DNA of 64,000 nt from Gaiellasilicea sp963850995 (GCA_963850995.1 CAWKNQ010000017.1:1-64000); one strand, 5' to 3'. Counted from the first letter of the stretch, positions 9,196-18,534 are shown. Numbers and translations: made by a program. The notes: generated from the letters alone by a model not told the origin.

Positions 9196-10239
9196 TCAGC
9201 CCTGCGTATCGAGCCCGCCGACGCCCCACGTGTCCGCGAGCAGATAGCCCTCCGGAAAGGGGTCGTCCGGGTCGACGTAGAGCTGCCAGACCCCCGTGAT
9301 CCACGCGCTGCCCCGGATCGCCGGCACGATCGCAGGCCGGTCGCCCACGGTCGTCTCCGCGACGATGCGGCCGTCGAAGGTCGAGCCGAGCGCGGAAGCG
9401 TGCGACATCCCGTCGCCGACCTTCATCAGGCCGCGGGCGTGGAGGACGGCCATCCGCGCCGAGAGCCCGGTCCCCGTCGCCGAGCGGTCGAGCCGTCCCG
9501 GCGCGACGACGACGGCGTTGCGCGTCACCTCGCCGACACCTTGCCAGCGCGCGGCGAGCTGCACGATGCTCACGCCCGCGATCGCAGGGTTCTCGGGATG
9601 CACGCATGGAAGCTGCTCTCGCGCGGCTTTCCGGATCCGCTCGCCCACGAGCGAGAGGTCGCGGGCCTCGGCCGGCTCGATCGCGAAGCCGAGCGCCTGC
9701 GCGTCGGCGAGCGCGTACCACATGCCGCCGTAGGCGACGTCGACCTCGACGGTGCCGATCCCCTCGACCTCGAGCGGGGCGTCGAGCCGGTCGACGAAGG
9801 AGGGGACGTTGGTGAGCTCGACGCTCTCGCAGCGGCCGTCGCGGCAGGCGGCCCGCGCCTCGACGATCCCGCCGGGCGCCTCCAGCCGGACGACCGTCTC
9901 CGGCTCGCGAAGCTCGAGCATCCCGGTCTCGAGGAGCACGGTCGTCGTGCAGATCGCGTTCGACCCCGACATGGCCGGATACTCCGTCGGCTCCATGATG
10001 ATGAAGCCCGCGTCGCAGTCGGCTCGCGTCGCCGGGACAACGAGGTTCGCATGACAGGCGACGCTGCCGCGCGGCTCCCGCAGCAGGAGTCGCCGCAGCC
10101 AGTCCTCCTCCGACCGCAGGGTCTGCATCTGCTCGAACACCGTGTCGCCGCGAGGCGGCAGCACGCCGCCGACGACCACGTTCCCGACCTCGCCGCCCGC
10201 GTGGCAGCCGACCACCGTGATCATCCGCCGCGACCGCAT
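9196..10239 (-). CDS. Proline racemase / hydroxyproline epimerase family protein with Ser/Thr active-site pair
   Basis: The 347-residue protein belongs to the proline racemase superfamily, which includes proline racemase, 4-hydroxyproline epimerase and trans-3-hydroxyproline dehydratase. The fold is evident from CHAGGEVGNVVVGG, FIIMEPTEYPAMSGSNAI and GRLDRSATGTGLSAR. At the two catalytic positions it has Ser91 (usual Cys in M-C-G-H) and Thr255 (usual Cys in D-R-S-P-C-G-T-G). Cys/Cys, Ser/Cys and Cys/Thr pairs are known; Ser/Thr is unusual, so the reaction is uncertain. TAGGGT 7 bases upstream (10247-10252) supports ATG 10239 as a leaderless start. Confidence 0.9.
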   Translation of the reverse strand: MRSRRMITVVGCHAGGEVGNVVVGGVLPPRGDTVFEQMQTLRSEEDWLRRLLLREPRGSVACHANLVVPATRADCDAGFIIMEPTEYPAMSGSNAICTTTVLLETGMLELREPETVVRLEAPGGIVEARAACRDGRCESVELTNVPSFVDRLDAPLEVEGIGTVEVDVAYGGMWYALADAQALGFAIEPAEARDLSLVGERIRKAAREQLPCVHPENPAIAGVSIVQLAARWQGVGEVTRNAVVVAPGRLDRSATGTGLSARMAVLHARGLMKVGDGMSHASALGSTFDGRIVAETTVGDRPAIVPAIRGSAWITGVWQLYVDPDDPFPEGYLLADTWGVGGLDTQG

Positions 10240-10260
10240 CGGGCCGACCCTAGCTCGGAG

Positions 10261-10839
10261 CTAGAGCTTGCGGATCGCGTCGCCCGACCGGACGGTGCCC
10301 GGCTGGACGATCCGCGTGTTGATCCCGCGCAGGTTGAGGCCTCGATGTGCCTTCGTGTTCACGAACCGGTGTGCCGCGCCGCCGAAGCGGGCAACGAACT
10401 TCGCGCAGCCTGTGTGCGGCTCCTCGCTCACCTCGATCACGGCCGTACCGATCGCGAGCCGCGTCCCGGGAGGCACGTTGGCTGCGGTCAGGTCGAAGTC
10501 GACGTAGAGCTGGTCCCCCGCGAGCGCCCAGCGCTCCCGGTCGCCGGCGGCGACGAGATCGGTCACCCGCGCGTTCATCACCGTCAGCTGCGCTGCAGGG
10601 TTGGCCGACCTGTCGGGCATCCGGCTGCTGCCGCGGGCACTCCAGTTGTCGCCGACGAGTCCCTCGCGCAGGTCGAGCTCGGCCTCGTCGAGCACCTCCC
10701 GCTCGCCCTCCGCGGGCCGTCGCGCGATCAGCTGGACGGTGCCTTCGCCGCTCGGCGAGCGAAGGACTTCATCGAGGCCCGCCTCGAGCTCGTCGGCGTC
10801 GAGGTGGCGGACGGTGGGGTCGGTGCCGGTGTCGAGCAC
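10261..10839 (-). CDS. MOSC domain protein
   Basis: MOSC domains bind the sulfur-carrier or molybdopterin chemistry found in molybdenum cofactor sulfurases and related enzymes. The 192-residue product has the domain's conserved Cys in EEPHTGCAKFVARFG and the closing GLNLRGINTRIVQPGTVRSGD. GTG at 10839 is chosen because TAGAAC lies 7 bases upstream (complement of 10847-10852); a longer frame to 10920 reads through this promoter. It lies 21 bases downstream of the proline-racemase-family start on the same strand. Substrate is unknown. Confidence 0.85.
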   Translation of the reverse strand: MLDTGTDPTVRHLDADELEAGLDEVLRSPSGEGTVQLIARRPAEGEREVLDEAELDLREGLVGDNWSARGSSRMPDRSANPAAQLTVMNARVTDLVAAGDRERWALAGDQLYVDFDLTAANVPPGTRLAIGTAVIEVSEEPHTGCAKFVARFGGAAHRFVNTKAHRGLNLRGINTRIVQPGTVRSGDAIRKL

Positions 10840-10846
10840 GACAACG

Positions 10847-10852
10847 GTTCTA
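10847..10852 (-). promoter_or_regulatory. Leaderless -10 box of the MOSC gene
   Basis: On the minus strand, TAGAAC lies 7 bases before GTG 10839. This decides the start. Confidence 0.5.
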
Positions 10853-10918
10853 TCACGCCGGCGTGAGCGCGCGATTAGCGCCGCGTTAGCGACGAAGCGC
10901 ATCGTCTCCTCAGTCGTC

Positions 10919-10925
10919 AAGGAGG
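10919..10925 (+). promoter_or_regulatory. Strong Shine-Dalgarno of the secreted glycosidase-like gene
   Basis: AAGGAGG lies 8 bases before ATG 10934. It favours this ATG over the one at 10928, which would be only 2 bases away. Confidence 0.7.
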
Positions 10926-10933
10926 AGATGAAG

Positions 10934-13063
10934 ATGCAGGGCTACGTAGCAGCGGTGTTCGCGGCGATTCTCTTCGCAGCCTCGGGTGGGGCCGAGAGTG
11001 CCGCACAGCCGTCGTCCCCGTATGCGATCGACGTGAGCGTGCTGACAGGTCCGCAGGGAGGCGAGCTGACGATCGACGTCGACGCTGCCGCGGGCTCCGC
11101 CGGCGTGCAGTCGTTCGACCACGTGCACGTGTCACTTCGGTCGGCTGTCGCCGACGACAAGATCCTGAACCTGAACGACGTGCCGGCGCCGAACGGCGTC
11201 GCGACGATCGAGCTGGGGCCGCTCGAGCGCGGCGCAGCGGTGGGCGTGATGGTGCAAGTCCGCGGGGAACAGTCACCGCGGACGGTGATCCTCCGCGGCG
11301 ATGCGACGGCGAGGCTTCGCCCGGACCTCGTGGTGGCGGCGGTGCACGCACCGCCTCAGACGCTGACGACGCGTCAGGTCGACGTCGTCGCCGACGTCGA
11401 CGAGCTGAACGGGGAGACGGGAGCGAAGGCCACCGCTCACCCTCATGCTCGGCCCGACCCCGCTCGCGGAGCCGAAGACGGTGACCGTCGGCGCCGGCGG
11501 CACGCAGTCGGTCACCTTCGAGGGCGTGAAGCTCGAGACGGCGATGTCCGCCGAGCTGACCGTGCGCATCGACGGCGCCGACCCGTACGAGACCGACGCG
11601 ACGAACAACTCACGCAAGCGCCAGATCGAGGTGACCGAGCACGAGCTCGTCCGCGCGAACGTGCTCGTCCCGAGCCTCGGCGGCTACGGCGCCCAGTTCA
11701 ACAACCACGTCTACGCCCCGATCACGCCGTGGCCCGCCGGCCGCGCGCTGACGCGACTTCGAGGCAAAGGCGAAGGCGCTCCAGCCGCACCTCGTCCGGA
11801 TCTTCTACAACGACAACTGGGAGGGAACCAGGACGGCGCCTACCCGGAGTGGCCGTGAACTACGCCTCGTTCGTGAAGGTCGTCGCAGCTCGCCCAGGAG
11901 GCCGGCGCGACGATCAACATCAGCTTCCAGGGCTCGGGAACGCGAGATCGACGCCCGGCCGCGTCATGGCGAAGTTCGCCGACGTGCTCGAGGATCTCGT
12001 CCGCAATCACGGCCTCACGAACGTCCGCTGGGTCGAGGGTCGCGAACGAGCCCAACACGACCGGTCGGTGACGCTGCGCGAGTACAACGCGCTCGTCCGG
12101 CCGCTCGACGCGCAGCTCCGGGCGCGGGGCCTCCGCGACCACATCCGTCTGATGGGCGGCGGCCTCGTCGAGAACGCAGGCGTCCGGACCGAACCACTAC
12201 GTCTGGATGACAGTGGATCGCGGCGAACATGAGCGACGTCCTCGACGCCTGGGCCGAGCACGTCGTACTGGTACTACAACGACACGGGACGGCTCGAGTA
12301 CCGGCTCCGGGACGTCCTGGCACCTCACTGTACGAGGTGCTCCCGCCGGAGCAGCGGAAGCCGACCTACATGATGGAGTTCGGCGTCCGCGGGATCGCGA
12401 ACGTGCCCGGGCAAGCCGATCGATGCGCGCCGTACTACGCTGGCGATCCGGCGTGCCCGGAGATCTGGCGCACGAACATCGGCGGCTTCCAGCAGCTCTG
12501 GTTCGCCATCGCCTCGGCGCAGCTCGGCTACGCGGCGCGGCGAAGTGGGACGCGTACTGGGGCGTCTACGACTGCACGCTGTGCTGCCGCAGGTGTACTG
12601 GACTGATCGGTCCGGCGGCGGAGGGCTGGCCGCTCCTCGCCGTGCGTACCACGCGCTGGCGCTCCTCTTCCAGACGACCGAGCCCGGCTGGCAGGTCGTG
12701 CAGGTCGCGCCGTGGGACGAGAGCGACTGGAGGCTGTCGATGATACGGGATCGAGGGCCACTCGAGCAAGGACACGCCCGAGCAGGAGATCGCGGCGTAC
12801 GCCGAGCCCGAACGGCGAGCTGACCATCCTCGGCCTCGACACGAACGGCCGCGCGCTGAACACGACGTCCGCCGAGACCGCCGTCGCGTACAGCATCGGC
12901 GGCCTCCCGGCCGAACACGGCGTTCACGCTCGCGCTCTGGAACGCGACCGGGAACGGCGAGAACACGATCGCCGGCACGGTCACGACGGACGCAGCCGGT
13001 GTCGCCCGCTTCGAGGTGCCGCTCCATGCCGCGTTCGCTCTGACGACGGTTCCCGTTTCCTAG
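10934..13063 (+). pseudogene. Secreted glycoside-hydrolase-like protein, many frameshifts
   Basis: The product starts with a signal peptide (MQGYVAAVFAAILFAASG) and a beta-sandwich region with CARDB-like ADLRPDLVV and TDATNNSRKRQIEV segments. A catalytic-barrel-like part follows, with LVRIFYNDNW, DVLEDLVRNHGLTNVRWVE, a GNEPN element typical of clan GH-A acid/base sites, and RKPTYMMEFGVRG, a likely nucleophile strand. The protein ends at 13063. Recognisable sequence alternates between the three frames roughly every 50-300 bases (for example near 11433, 11755, 12041, 12212, 12265 and 12411), with no loss of sense between. If corrected, about 705-710 residues. It is either a damaged gene or an error-rich stretch. 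Confidence 0.7.
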
Positions 13064-13069
13064 GTGGCT

Positions 13070-13095
13070 GAAGGGGCGCCTCCGGGCGCCCCTTC
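13070..13095. terminator. Hairpin terminator, convergent genes
   Basis: GAAGGGGCGCC, TCCG, GGCGCCCCTTC: an 11-base stem with a 4-base loop directly after the glycosidase-like gene. It abuts the 3' end of the convergent DUF1697 gene and could serve both directions. Confidence 0.8.
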
Positions 13096-13631
13096 ACTCA
13101 CTCGCGAGCTCGAGCAGCTTGACGACGGTGTTCCAGTTGCGCGCCGTCGAAACGACTCCGAGACGCGAGTCGTCGAGGAGCTTCCCGAGCGGCGAGCGCT
13201 GGATGCCGTTTGCGTACCAGGCGTAGATCTCGCGGCCGCTGATCGCGACTCGCTCCGGTGCGACGTCCGCGGCCTCGAGCTCGCGAGCGACGGCGGCCGG
13301 CAGCCGCCCCGAGAGGAAGCTGACGAGGTGGCGGGATCCGTCCGTCGCGACCTTCCCGAGGGGATTCCGCTCGACCACCTTCGCCAGCTCGGCCCGCGTG
13401 CGCACGATCACGGAGATGTCGAAGCCGAAGCGCTCGGCCAGCTGCCGCTCGAGCGTCTCGCTCGAGCTGTCGCGGCGACAGGGGGCTCGAGAGGACGACG
13501 TTGCCGCTCTGCAGGTGCGTGCGCACGTTCTCGTAGCCGTGGCCTTCGAGCAGCTCGCGCAGATCGGCCATCCCGACCCGTCGCTTGCCTGCGAGGTTGA
13601 TGCTGCGGAGGAGGACGATCTGCCGTGGCAC
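13094..13631 (-). CDS. DUF1697 family protein (one apparent frameshift)
   Basis: The N-terminal half (IVLLRSINLAGKRRVGMADL, then LQSGNVVLSSPL) and the C-terminal half (LERQLAERFGFDISVIVRT ... GREIYAWYANGIQRSPLGKL) are both classic DUF1697, but lie in different frames with the break near 13485-13490. The span of 538 bases is 179 codons plus one, so one inserted base in a GCCGCG context explains it; corrected length is about 178 residues, normal for the family. Function of DUF1697 is unknown. It begins (GTG) 3 bases after the stop of the upstream methyltransferase gene, so the two probably form an operon. Confidence 0.85.
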
Positions 13632-13634
13632 AGG

Positions 13635-14291
13635 CTAGGGCCGGCGCGCGACGCCCAGCACATAGGGCGCCGAGGTGATCGTGAGGAAGGACGAAGAGTG
13701 GAACCCGCGGTCGAGCGAGACGATCCGGAATCCGGCCGCGCGAATCGACGCCTCGGTGTCACGCGTCGTCCGGCAGCCCCCAAGCGCTCGCGTCCAGAAG
13801 AGCGTGTCGGCTGCTTGCTGAAGCCCGCGGAACGCGGCCCCCTGCGAGCGGACGTGCTCCCAGAAACGGAGCTCGCCGCCGGGAACGAGCACGCGCAGGA
13901 GCTCACTGAGCGCTCGGGCGGGGTCGGGCACGGTACAGAGGACTCCCATCACGACGGCTGCGTCGAAGGCGCCGTCTTCGGCCGGGATCGCATCGGCGAC
14001 TCCGTCGACGACGTTGATCGGAACCGAGGCGTCGCGCGCTCGCGTGCCGGCCTCGGCGCGTGCGAGCGCGTCGGGCTCGACGGCGAGTACGTGCTCGACC
14101 GCCGACGGGTAGTGCTCGAACGAGCGGCCGTCGCCGCAACCGACCTCGAGCACGCGCCCGCGCAACCCCGCGAGCAGCCGCCGTCGAAGCTCGTGCGCGA
14201 CCGGGTCGGGACGACGCCGCTCCTGCCGTTCGAGGTAGCGGGCGAAGCGCGACTGCTGCGGGCCGTAGAGCGGCGGTTGACCGGAGCTCAA
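13635..14291 (-). CDS. Class I SAM-dependent methyltransferase
   Basis: The product has the SAM-binding motif I VLEVGCGDGRSFEHY, an acidic VLAVEPD motif II, and the later AFDAAVVMGVLCTVPDP and LVPGGELRFWEHV blocks seen in small-molecule methyltransferases of the UbiE/Methyltransf_11 type. The start is weak: no ATG or GTG fits, and TTG at 14291 gives 218 residues beginning just before the PPLYGPQQ region. It diverges from the glyoxalase-like gene only 27 bases away. Substrate is unknown. Confidence 0.8.
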   Translation of the reverse strand: MSSGQPPLYGPQQSRFARYLERQERRRPDPVAHELRRRLLAGLRGRVLEVGCGDGRSFEHYPSAVEHVLAVEPDALARAEAGTRARDASVPINVVDGVADAIPAEDGAFDAAVVMGVLCTVPDPARALSELLRVLVPGGELRFWEHVRSQGAAFRGLQQAADTLFWTRALGGCRTTRDTEASIRAAGFRIVSLDRGFHSSSFLTITSAPYVLGVARRP

Positions 14292-14318
14292 CCGAACCCC
14301 GCCTGGCAGGATCTCGCC

Positions 14319-14705
14319 ATGGCCACTTACCTCCACACCATGTATCGCATCACAAACCCGGAGCAGAGCCGGGCGTTCTATGAGGCTCTCGGGATGGAGT
14401 TCCGTCGAGACATGGACATCGTCCGTGACGGCGAGAGAGAGGCGACCAACTACTTCTTCGGCTTCCCGGGGCAACAGGAGGAGCTGGAGCTGACTCTCAA
14501 CCACGACGGCCGCACCTACGACGTCGGCACCGGCTACGGACACATCGCTATCGGAGTCGAGGATCTCGACGGCACCCTCGCGCGTCTCAAGGAGCAAGGC
14601 ATCGAGCCGGAGCGCGAGCCCTACCGTGTCCGAGAAGGCGGCAGCCGGCTCTGTTTCGTCGGCGACCCCGACGGCTATCGCATTGAGCTCATCGAGCGCG
14701 GATAG
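14319..14705 (+). CDS. Glyoxalase I-like VOC protein
   Basis: This is a 128-residue single-chain VOC protein close to lactoylglutathione lyase. Metal ligands expected in glyoxalase I are in place: His6 in TYLHTMYR, a Glu in the ELELTLNH strand, His in GYGHIAIGV and Glu in YRIELIERG. The enzyme would isomerise a methylglyoxal-thiol adduct; in actinobacteria the thiol partner may be mycothiol rather than glutathione. It is followed after 5 bases by a second VOC gene, suggesting a two-gene operon. Confidence 0.85.
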   Translation: MATYLHTMYRITNPEQSRAFYEALGMEFRRDMDIVRDGEREATNYFFGFPGQQEELELTLNHDGRTYDVGTGYGHIAIGVEDLDGTLARLKEQGIEPEREPYRVREGGSRLCFVGDPDGYRIELIERG

Positions 14706-14710
14706 CCAGC

Positions 14711-15103
14711 ATGAACGTACTCACGCATCTCATGTTTCAAGACGGTCGGGCGCGCGAGGCAGCCGAGTGGTACGTCTCGCTCGTCCCCGGATCAAGTACG
14801 GATCGGGTGATCGACAACGATGCAGGGGGCGCGACCGTGTACTTCACATTGGCGGGCCGGGGCTTCATCGCATTCGATAGCCCGACACAGCACGGGTTCG
14901 ACTTCACGCCGTCGATGTCCATCTTCGTGCGTTGCGACGGCGAGGAGCAGGTTCGTCTCCTCTTCGACCAGATCGCCTCCGATGGCGACGTGAAGATGCC
15001 TGTGGACGACTACGGATTCAGCTCGTGCTTCGGCTGGGCCACGGATCGTTACGGCGTGTCGTGGCAGATCGGCGCAGCTGATCGCGAACTCGCTGATTCG
15101 TGA
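14711..15103 (+). CDS. PhnB-type VOC family protein
   Basis: The 130-residue product matches the PhnB / 3-demethylubiquinone methyltransferase-like VOC subgroup: THLMFQDGRAREAAEWYVSL at the N-terminus, a TVYFTLAGRGFIAFDS strand, SMSIFVRC, and the late FGWATDRYGVSWQI motif. Members are cupin-like small enzymes or binding proteins of mostly unknown function. It follows the glyoxalase-like gene with a 5-base gap. Sequence is intact. Confidence 0.8.
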   Translation: MNVLTHLMFQDGRAREAAEWYVSLVPGSSTDRVIDNDAGGATVYFTLAGRGFIAFDSPTQHGFDFTPSMSIFVRCDGEEQVRLLFDQIASDGDVKMPVDDYGFSSCFGWATDRYGVSWQIGAADRELADS

Positions 15104-15118
15104 GGCGCAGGACCGCTT

Positions 15119-17140
15119 TCAGCTTCGCGCGCTGCGCGAGCGTTTCAAGACCTGGTGCACGAACGTGACCACCACTCGCCGGTTGACGGCTCGACCTTCC
15201 TCGGTGGCGTTCGTGGCGATCGGGTTCGACAGGCCATGGGGGACGATTCGCGGAGTTGCCGTGAAGCCGCCGGCGCGCCTCAGCTGGGCACAGACCTGTT
15301 GCGCGCGCGCGGAGGAAAGCGTCATCGGGTCGGCGGGACTCGGCGGCCACGTGGCCGTGTAGCCGTCGCAGCGCATGCCGACGATCGCCACCATGCGCTT
15401 GCGCAGGTCGTCGACGAAGCTCTGGCCGAGCGGGGTGAGAATCGGCTGGTCGGGCACCCACGAGCCCGGGGTGGTGACGACCCGCTCGATTGCAAGCACC
15501 GCGCGCGCGGACTTCACGCCCGCACGCACCTCGTTCGACGCCGTCCGGCAAACGGCGCGCACGTCGACGATGACCCCGCCGATCTGCTTCGAGAGGAGCT
15601 GCTCCCCCTTCGGCTGAATGCCGACCCGGATCACCATCTGCCCTCTGCCGCCCGCAGGGGCACGTGCGAGGCCGCGGGCGACGACGACCTTCTGCGACCC
15701 GCGCGACCTCAGCTCGATCAGGCACGACTGGATCTGATCGTCCTGCATCTTGGTGATGATCTCGTCCGCGGCGGCCTCCGCCACCGGGCCGGCGGGCTGG
15801 GCCGGTTGCCCCGGGACGGCGGGCTGGGCCGGCTGTTCCGGCTGCTCCGGCTCCTCCGGGGCTCCGGGCGGGGCCGGCAGCTCCGGGAGCGGCGTTCTTC
15901 GGCGGCAGCACGATTACGACCGGAGTGTCGATCTCGACCGGCGGAGGCTCCGGCGCCGCCGCGGGAGAGCAGATCCCGTCCGGGGTCGCGATCGCGCCGG
16001 TGTTGTCCGTCCAGATGTTCGCGGTGCCGTTGCTGCGGTTTCCGAGCGAGCGCGTCGCGGCAGTCGAAATTGCCGGTCGCCGCTGGCGCCGCTCGCCTCG
16101 TTGCCCTCGGAAGGTGTTGCTCGTTCGAGTTGCACGCCGACGTCGATCCCGATCGTCGCTGCGCCGGTCGTCGTGTTCGCCTCGATCAGCGTCGCCGTGT
16201 CGTCCCGCTCGACGACGATCCCGCTGTCGCCGCCCGTGATCGTGTTCGCGCGCAACGATGACGTCGCGCCGGCTGCGGGACGACACGACGCGAGGAGATG
16301 CCCCCGTCGTTGGCGCCGAACGTGTTGTTCGAGACGGTGACTCGCCGAGAGCGCCGAAGAGCAGGATCCCGGTCGAGGTCGCTCCTGTGTTCCGGTGTAG
16401 ATGTTCGCGGAGACCGTGTTGCCGGAGACCGTCGCGGTCGCCTGGCGGCTCACCTGGATGCCGTTCTGCGCGACGACGGTCGTTGGGCCGGCGCCGGTGA
16501 CGTGTTGTTCGTGATCGTCGCCGCCGAACCAGGCGCCGTCGACCACGATCCCGGCCTTCTGGTAGTCGGTGATCGTGTTGTTGGTGATCGTCGCCGTTCC
16601 GGACGTCGCCGACGCGTTCCGGCCGACCCGGATCCCGATCCCCATCTGGCAGCCGTCGAGCGGCTCGCTCGCTGGGCCGGTGATCACGTTGTCGTGGATC
16701 GTGGCGTTCGCGCCGCCGCGGACGAAGATGCCTGAGAGCAGGCCGGCCGCAATCGCTCAGGGCCGGGCCTTTGATCGTGAAGCCGCTGATCTCGACGACG
16801 ACGCCGCCGCCCTCGACCGTGACGCCGTCCTGGTGCCCGGTCGGCGTCCGCGGCAGGACGATCGTCGTCTGCGCCGGGCCGGCGCCGACGAGCGTCAACG
16901 CTCTTGGTCGACCACGACCTGCTCGGTGAAGTTGCCGGCGCAGACCTGGATCCGTGTCGCCCGGCTGCGGCCGCGGTCACACCGGACTGGATGGTCGGTA
17001 GCGGCGCGCCCGTCGGGCAGACGGTCACGCGTCGCCGCCGAGGCGGCGCCGGGCCAGAGCGCCGGCGTAGGCAATCCCGGCAAAGACGAGCACGGCTGCC
17101 GGCCGCGCGAACGAACCTCGATTCCGCCGCAGGTGCGCTG
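15119..17140 (-). pseudogene. Secreted parallel beta-helix protein with OmpA-like C-terminus, many frameshifts
   Basis: Read right to left, the locus has a hydrophobic signal-like start near 17120. A right-handed beta-helix region follows, with IQVCAGNFTEQVVVD, TTIVLPRTPTGHQDGVTVEG, and TITNNTITDYQKAGIVVDG followed by more N-x-I/V repeats. Next come a Pro/Glu-rich linker (PEEPEQPEQPAQPA) and an intact 221-residue C-terminal part ending with SNPIATNATEEGRAVNRRV, the peptidoglycan-binding signature of OmpA-like domains. The helix part switches frame repeatedly between about 15900 and 17080. The predicted role is a wall-anchored surface or carbohydrate-active protein. Exact start is not determined. 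Confidence 0.7.
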
Positions 17141-17197
17141 CATGACCGATGGCCAACCACCCCCCGGAATGAGCCACCAACAGTGTCCCAACGTCAA

Positions 17198-17212
17198 GCA
17201 CTTGTCAAGTGC
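17198..17212. promoter_or_regulatory. Palindrome upstream of the beta-helix gene
   Basis: GCACTTG, T, CAAGTGC is a perfect 15-base palindrome. On the minus strand it contains TTGACA followed by TTGACG, so it likely overlaps the -35 region of the beta-helix gene. It sits between that gene and the upstream PadR gene. Confidence 0.45.
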
Positions 17213-17250
17213 CGTTTGCAACGTGGCGACTTTCGGCGAAGACTACGGCC

Positions 17251-17781
17251 TCACCGACGCCTGACCTGGTCGGCGGCCCACTCGGCCCACTCGAGCCGCG
17301 CGCGGGTCGTGCGCAGGCCGAGCTCGAGCGCGACCCGGTAGGCACGCGTCTTGGGCGAGTCCGGGTCCTCTTGCTCGGCGATCGCCTCCAGCTCGGCCAG
17401 CACGGTGCGGGCCCGCTCCGCCTCGCCCTGGAGGTACGCCTCCGCCTCCGCCGGCTCGAGCAGCCAGAGGAAGAAGAGGCGCAGCGTCGCCTCGTTCCGC
17501 ACCGTCCGCGACGGGTCGGTCTCGCGGAGCCAGCGGCGCACCTCGGCGAGGCCCGTCTCGGTGAGCTCGTACGGACGGCCGCCGCGGGGTACCGGCTCGC
17601 CCTCGCGGATCAGCCCCGCCTCGCGCAGCCTGGCCAGCTCGGGATAGATCTGGCTGTGGCTCGCGGGCCACGCGTACGCGAGCGACTGCTCGAAGTGCTT
17701 GACGAGCCCGTAGCCGGTGCGGGGACCCTCGGCGAGCAGCGCGAGGAGAGCGTGGCCGAGTGTACCTGTCAACCTTGACAT
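17251..17781 (-). CDS. PadR family transcriptional regulator
   Basis: The 176-residue protein has the PadR winged-helix domain at residues ~5-75: LGHALLALLAEGPRTGYGLVKHFEQ, SQIYPELARLREAGLIREGEP, then GRPYELTETGLAEVRRWL. A C-terminal four-helix dimerisation part rich in Glu and Leu follows (Vir-like AphA/PadR subfamily 2). Two overlapping palindromes cover its start codon region (17767-17785), pointing to autorepression. It diverges from the secreted hydrolase gene at 17812, only 30 bases away, which is therefore the most likely target. Ligand unknown. Confidence 0.92.
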   Translation of the reverse strand: MSRLTGTLGHALLALLAEGPRTGYGLVKHFEQSLAYAWPASHSQIYPELARLREAGLIREGEPVPRGGRPYELTETGLAEVRRWLRETDPSRTVRNEATLRLFFLWLLEPAEAEAYLQGEAERARTVLAELEAIAEQEDPDSPKTRAYRVALELGLRTTRARLEWAEWAADQVRRR

Positions 17782-17785
17782 GTCA
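17767..17785. promoter_or_regulatory. Overlapping palindromes at the PadR start (likely operator)
   Basis: TGTCAACCTTGACA (17767-17780) and TGACATGTCA (17776-17785) are both perfect palindromes and overlap around the padR ATG. They suit binding of a dimeric winged-helix repressor controlling padR and the divergent 17812 gene. Confidence 0.6.
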
Positions 17786-17797
17786 TAGCAGTCCTGT

Positions 17798-17803
17798 TAG
17801 ACG
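17798..17803 (+). promoter_or_regulatory. Leaderless -10 box of the secreted hydrolase
   Basis: TAGACG lies 8 bases before GTG 17812. Confidence 0.45.
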
Positions 17804-17811
17804 TTCGCGAC

Positions 17812-18534
17812 GTGAGACGCGCGCTCCTGCTCCTCGCGCTGCTGGCCGCGACCACCGTTTCGGCGGCCGGCGCAGGGACGGACCGATCCCGGCACGCCTG
17901 CATCTCGGCCGGTGAGCACCGGTTCCGCGCCGCCGACGGGACGAAGCTCGTCGGCCATCGCTTCGGCAAGGGCACGACCGCGGTCATCCTCGCCCACCAG
18001 TCCGACGGCGACCTCTGCGAGTGGCTGCCGTACGCGCGCCGACTGGCCGGTAAGGGCTACTTCGTCTTCCCGATCGACTTCCGCGGCGCGGGGCTGTCGC
18101 AACGCCGGACCGGTGCGGCGGCGAACCGGCTCGCCGCAGACCTCGCCGCGGCCGCGAAGGAGCTGCGCCGGCTCGGCAAGCGCAAGGTCTTCCTCGTGGG
18201 CGCCTCCATGGGCGGGATCGCCTCGCTCGTCGCCGGCGCGAACGTCAAGCCGCCGGTCGACGGGGTGGTCAGCATCTCGTCGCCGGCGCGCTTCCGCGGC
18301 CTGGACGCGGCCGCGACGGCGCCGCGGCTCCGCGTGCCGGTGCTCTACCTAGCCGCGGAGGACGACGACAACGCCGGCTACGACTTCTCGCGCGACGCCG
18401 AGACGATGCATGCCGCCACGGCGTCGGCGGACAAGCAGCTCGAGCTCCTCCCCGGGCCCCTGCACGGCGTCGGCCTCCTCGCCGGGTCCGGCGCGGCCAA
18501 GGCCCTCGTCGAAGGCTTCCTCGCCGCGCACTGA
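17812..18534 (+). CDS. Secreted alpha/beta hydrolase
   Basis: The 240-residue protein starts with a signal peptide (RRALLLLALLAATTVSAAGAG). The alpha/beta hydrolase core has VILAHQSDGDLCEW as the oxyanion strand, FPIDFRGAGLS, the nucleophile elbow VGASMGGIASL with Ser in G-A-S-M-G, an acidic loop YLAAEDDDNAG for the catalytic Asp, and GPLHGVGLL for the catalytic His. All triad members are visible. It is divergent from padR and ends at a strong terminator. Substrate is unknown; the family includes esterases and lipases. Confidence 0.87.
   Translation: MRRALLLLALLAATTVSAAGAGTDRSRHACISAGEHRFRAADGTKLVGHRFGKGTTAVILAHQSDGDLCEWLPYARRLAGKGYFVFPIDFRGAGLSQRRTGAAANRLAADLAAAAKELRRLGKRKVFLVGASMGGIASLVAGANVKPPVDGVVSISSPARFRGLDAAATAPRLRVPVLYLAAEDDDNAGYDFSRDAETMHAATASADKQLELLPGPLHGVGLLAGSGAAKALVEGFLAAH

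Noticed and set aside
15840..15990. Collagen-like G-x-x repeats read in one minus-strand frame
   Set aside because: The frame continuous with the intact OmpA-like C-terminus gives a Pro/Glu/Gln-rich linker instead; the Gly repeats come from the wrong frame.
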